Source of the DNA: JAAYCI01 sp964371725 | GTDB lineage: Bacteria; Bacillota; Clostridia; Oscillospirales; Ruminococcaceae | Assembly: GCA_964371725.1 (NCBI GenBank) | Contig: CAYJNQ010000001.1 | Span: 1-64,000 of the forward strand | Direction of reading: 5' to 3' | DNA length: 64,000 bases | Shown: positions 61,237 through 64,000 of the stretch, piece after piece | How positions within the stretch are numbered: the first letter of the stretch is position 1 | Layout of the letters: each line of letters starts with the position of its first letter | Translations under genes and position numbers: made by a program | Notes under the pieces: model-generated | What the model was told of the DNA's origin: nothing | What the model saw: only the letters and a program-made list of their open reading frames with translations | The model's database searches: none

Positions 61237-62493
61237 TTATTCTAAAACGTTGATACCCATGAGGCTGTTGCCCTCACCGGGGCTGAACAGCGGCGCCGAG
61301 TATTCCTCTGATTCGTAGAATACGGAATTTTCGTCCTCAAAGGTGAAAATTACATTACCCTCAAAATCATACAATTCAAGCGGGTTGCCATCTTTGTCTT
61401 GCAAAGGACCTTGGAACACCATGTTTTCGCCGGAAATAATCTCTGCAATCGCTTCATCCAAGGCTTCTTGTGTGCCCTCGGCGGCGATGTTGGTGTTGAG
61501 CGGTGTGAGGCTTACCGCTCCGCCTTCTGCCGCGTCCTCAATGATGCCTTTGCTCCAGTCCATGGGGATGGTTGTGCCGTCTAAAATAGCCTGTACTGCT
61601 TCTGTCATGTACACACCCCAGTTGATTTTGGGAGATAGCAGGCTCGCATTGGGGGCAACGGTGGTCATGTCGGTGTTATAGCCCACATGAAAAGCGCCGG
61701 CTTCTTCGGCGGCAAGGGCTGGAGCTGTGCTGTTTGTGTGCTGGGAGATAACGCCCGCGCCACTGTTCAAAAGACGCTCGGCAATTTCTTTTTCACCCTG
61801 TGCATCACCCCAGGAGCCAAGATAAATAACGTCCATTTCCACATCGGGGTTTACACTTTGGGCACCAAGGAAAAAAGCCGTGTAGCCACTGATGACATCG
61901 GAATAGGGCAATGCAGCTACATAACCCAGTTTTGGGTTGCCAATTTCGGCAGCCTTCAAACCGGCCACAATGCCGCCCAAGTAACGCCCTTGGTAAATTT
62001 TGGCATAGTAGTTGTGAAAATTATCAAGACCGGCCGCATGCGCACCCACACCCGAAGCATGTGAAAATTGAACATCGGGATATTCTCTGGCCATTTCCTC
62101 TGTAATGGGGCCGTGGCCGTAGCTTGTGGTGAAAATAATTTGGCATCCGGCTTCCACAAGTTCTTGCATGGAACTGCGTGTGAGGGCAGTGTCTTGGTCA
62201 TCTATATTAAACTTTGGGATATATTGATCTTCTGATAGCCCAAGCTGTTCTACCATGTATTTGGCGCCCAGATCATGGTTAAATGTATAGCCTTGGTCAG
62301 AAGGATCCATAATGTGCACAACCCCTACCTTCAAATCCTCAAGAGCAACGCCTTCTCCCTCTGCTGCGGCGGCGGAGCCATTTCCAGAGGCAGTTGCCTC
62401 AGAGGCCGGTGCTTCAGATGTGGCCGTGCTGCCACAGGCAGCCATTGCCAACATCATGCTAAGCGACAGTAGAACACAAAAAAAATTTTTCAT
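61237..62493 (-). CDS. BMP family substrate-binding lipoprotein
   Basis: A 418-residue solute-binding lipoprotein of the Med/BMP (PnrA-like) family, expected to bind nucleosides for NupOPQ. The signal peptide ends at LAMAAC (Cys about residue 20), with a Ser/Ala/Gly-rich spacer. The binding domain shows VGVVHIMDPSDQGYTFNHD, IFTTSYGHGPITEEMA and KIYQGRYLGGIVAGLKA. ATG at 62493 has AAGGGATG upstream. It has a promoter and about 130-base leader. A second, near-identical copy begins its 3' end at 63704. Confidence 0.92.
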   Translation of the reverse strand: MKNFFCVLLSLSMMLAMAACGSTATSEAPASEATASGNGSAAAAEGEGVALEDLKVGVVHIMDPSDQGYTFNHDLGAKYMVEQLGLSEDQYIPKFNIDDQDTALTRSSMQELVEAGCQIIFTTSYGHGPITEEMAREYPDVQFSHASGVGAHAAGLDNFHNYYAKIYQGRYLGGIVAGLKAAEIGNPKLGYVAALPYSDVISGYTAFFLGAQSVNPDVEMDVIYLGSWGDAQGEKEIAERLLNSGAGVISQHTNSTAPALAAEEAGAFHVGYNTDMTTVAPNASLLSPKINWGVYMTEAVQAILDGTTIPMDWSKGIIEDAAEGGAVSLTPLNTNIAAEGTQEALDEAIAEIISGENMVFQGPLQDKDGNPLELYDFEGNVIFTFEDENSVFYESEEYSAPLFSPGEGNSLMGINVLE

Positions 62494-62628
62494 AGTACAT
62501 CCCTTCATTGTTTTTGCCGCACCCATTCAATTGAGACGAAATATTAACAACAAAATGAAAAAAATGACAAAGCAAGCTATGCTTACACCGGTGGTAACTC
62601 CATTCAATGAATACGACTCATAAAATTC

Positions 62629-62657
62629 ATTATATCACATTGGTACAATAGGAGCAA
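62629..62657 (-). promoter_or_regulatory. promoter of the BMP lipoprotein gene
   Basis: TTGCTC (62652-62657) and extended TGA-TATAAT (62629-62634) are 17 bases apart on the minus strand. The transcript would have about 130 bases before the ATG. The rest of the 62494-62955 gap holds this leader and the next promoter, no gene. Confidence 0.7.
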
Positions 62658-62836
62658 GAATAGTATCGATGATTGCGATTGAAGGAAATTTGAGATTGAC
62701 TGCCGAAAAGATCTCGCAAAGTTCCTTCGAATGCGGCTAACCCATGGCCACACAAAAGGGTTGACACTGCCTTACATGGGATGTATTTTACCGCTTTCTC
62801 TGTGAACAGTGTTCAAAATGAAGGCTAAGAGATATT

Positions 62837-62866
62837 TTGACAATGGCTGTATCGTTCGATTATACT
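62837..62866 (+). promoter_or_regulatory. promoter of the flavodoxin-family gene
   Basis: Perfect TTGACA (62837-62842) and TATACT (62861-62866) are 18 bases apart, 90 bases before the start codon. Confidence 0.7.
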
Positions 62867-62955
62867 GAATGGTGTCCACAAAGAAAGCATCGAGCAAATC
62901 GGTGTTGTGGTATTTGGAAAGACCGGCTGTAAAGAAAAGAAAAGAGGGATATTTT

Positions 62956-63573
62956 ATGGTAACCATATTGGGATTGAGCGGTAGCCCACGCAAGGCAAGC
63001 ACAGAGACCGTAATTCGGCACGGCTTGGCAATTGCCGCACAAAAAGAAGGTGTGCAAACAGAGTTTATGTCTCTGCACAAAAAGAAAATTGCCCCGTGCA
63101 ACGGCTGCGGCGCATGTAAAATTAAAAAAAGCTGGTGTGTGATTCAAGACGACACGCAGGAACTGCTGGACGCGTTCATCAAGGCCGATGCCTACTTGAT
63201 AGGCTCGCCCGTGTATGTGCACACGGTTACACCGCAATTGATGGCCTTTTTTTCGAGGATGCGCCCCTTGCACCATGTGTACCCAGACGTTTTGCGCACA
63301 CGCCTTGGGGCTGCCTTGGCCGTGGGCGGCACCCGAAACGGTGGTGAGGAAAGCGCTGTCAACACCCTCATCCACCTCATGTTAACACGGGGCATCAATG
63401 TGGTAAGCAACGAGGTGGGCGGTTATATTGGCGGCAAAGTGTGGACACAAGACAAGCCGAAGTTTGAACCGGGAGACGATGAAGTGGGCATGAAAACCGT
63501 GGAAACCTTGGCCGGAAAACTGGCCGATATGACCTTGCTTGTGAAACGCGGCTCGCTTGTGGAAACTCCATAA
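62956..63573 (+). CDS. flavodoxin-family NAD(P)H-dependent FMN reductase / iron-sulfur flavoprotein-like
   Basis: A 205-residue flavodoxin-fold protein. The FMN phosphate loop is LGLSGSPRKASTETV; a four-Cys-like block C-N-G-C-G-A-C lies near residue 53 with a further Cys (SWCVIQDD), as in iron-sulfur flavoproteins of anaerobes; SPVYVHTVTPQLMAFFSRM is the substrate-side loop. ATG at 62956 has AGAGGG upstream. It stands between two BMP genes but faces the other way and has its own promoter. Confidence 0.85.
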   Translation: MVTILGLSGSPRKASTETVIRHGLAIAAQKEGVQTEFMSLHKKKIAPCNGCGACKIKKSWCVIQDDTQELLDAFIKADAYLIGSPVYVHTVTPQLMAFFSRMRPLHHVYPDVLRTRLGAALAVGGTRNGGEESAVNTLIHLMLTRGINVVSNEVGGYIGGKVWTQDKPKFEPGDDEVGMKTVETLAGKLADMTLLVKRGSLVETP

Positions 63574-63591
63574 ACTCAAAACACAAAGGAA

Positions 63592-63634
63592 GACAAACAA
63601 AAGCCTCGGCATTTCGCCGGGGCTTTTGTTTGTC
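63592..63634 (+). terminator. intrinsic terminator after the flavodoxin gene
   Basis: GACAAACAAAAGCC...CGGC pairs with GCCGG..GGCTTTTGTTTGTC, a long stem. Confidence 0.8.
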
Positions 63635-63676
63635 CAAAAACCGGGCGATGGCCTGCATTGGCCACCGCCCGGTTTT
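63635..63676 (-). terminator. intrinsic terminator after the second BMP gene
   Basis: AAAACCGGGCGGTGGCC pairs with GGCCATCGCCCGGTTTT around six bases, followed by TTGG on the minus strand. Confidence 0.8.
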
Positions 63677-63703
63677 ACAATTCTGATAAGCGAATCGTGT
63701 TTT

Positions 63704-64000
63704 TTATTCGAGAACGTTGATGCCTTCAAGGCTGTTGCCTTCGCCGGGATTGAACGCCGGGGCCGAGAACTCGCCGGATTCATCAAACACAGAATTTTCG
63801 TCTTCAAAGGTGAAAATAACGTCACCGTCAAAGTTGTAGATTTCAAGGGGATCGCCATTTTGGTTTTTCAGCGCACCTTGGAAAATCATGTTTTCGCCGG
63901 AGATGATAGACTCAATGGCAGCATCCAATTCTTCTTGGGTTCCCTCGGCGACAATGTCGGTGTTGAGGGGGAACATGTCTACAGCGCCGCCCACAGCTGC
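63704..64000 (-). CDS. second BMP family substrate-binding lipoprotein (3' part)
   Basis: Only the last 98 or so residues are in the window; the frame is open to the end. It closely matches the C terminus of the first BMP protein (for example GTQEELDAAIESIISGENM and FTFEDENSVFDESGEFSAP, ending GEGNSLEGINVLE), so it is a paralogue from tandem duplication, with the flavodoxin gene between. The sign of divergence (Val-Asp for Ser-Leu and others) suggests a possible change of ligand. Confidence 0.9.
   Translation of the reverse strand, partial: AAVGGAVDMFPLNTDIVAEGTQEELDAAIESIISGENMIFQGALKNQNGDPLEIYNFDGDVIFTFEDENSVFDESGEFSAPAFNPGEGNSLEGINVLE

Noticed and set aside
62494..62628. Purine riboswitch upstream of the BMP gene
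   Set aside because: Only short likeness; the three-stem core cannot be drawn by eye, so it is listed as a question and not as a feature.

Overview
The window is a 64 kb piece of a low-to-mid G+C Firmicute, most likely an anaerobic gut-type member of class Clostridia. The evidence is SepF/DivIVA division genes, a RicA/YlbF-family gene beside miaB and mutSL as in Bacillus, flavin-dependent ThyX, a non-pyrrolysine MttB-family methyltransferase, AGGAGG-type ribosome sites with frequent GTG/TTG starts, and many TGA stops used normally. A 100-N gap at 55625-55724 shows it is a draft assembly, so single lesions may be assembly errors. No rRNA, tRNA, CRISPR array, phage or insertion sequence was found.

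Layout. 126-2872 (+): a GNAT acetyltransferase, then a PadR / DUF1700-type / DUF4097 envelope-stress-like operon. 2884-27767 (-): a long housekeeping run, read from high to low coordinate: radC, uvrB, uvrA, miaB, a ricA-like gene, mutS, mutL, miaA, an HlyD-like adaptor, yggS/ylmE, sepF, divIVA, ileS, lspA, a RluA-family pseudouridine synthase, a HAD phosphatase, a ComEA-like protein and ppk. 27804-28689 (+): a broken RluA-family gene. 28724-37578 (-): pcrA, thyX, tmk, a DUF2156 protein, a GNAT protein, a DJ-1 protein, mltG and a U32 protein, preceded by a decayed YeiH-type transporter. 38558-43767 (+): an extracytoplasmic acyl-transfer cluster (FMN-binding lipoprotein, DUF4358 lipoprotein, MBOAT, DHHW protein, MATE). 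43898-51030 (-): an M3-type peptidase lipoprotein, an MttB homologue paired with an enolase-superfamily enzyme, then a BTAD-type regulator with a membrane protein. 51406-56886 (+): a transglutaminase-like lipoprotein and a compact pilin-like machine with a GspF/PilC platform, four small membrane-anchored proteins and a PilT-type ATPase. 57330-64000: a BMP/NupOPQ nucleoside-type ABC importer with two BMP lipoproteins (the second cut by the window end) and a flavodoxin-family protein.

The most novel-looking part is the 51406-56886 cluster. It has a type IV pilus-like core with a PilT-like (not PilB-like) ATPase, small anchors lacking a normal prepilin cleavage site, and a collapsed Pro/Ala repeat linker inside the ATPase gene. 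The MttB/enolase pair and the DUF4358-MBOAT-DHHW-MATE cluster are the next most interesting. Two pseudogenes (RluA-type and YeiH-type) show clear, positionable lesions.
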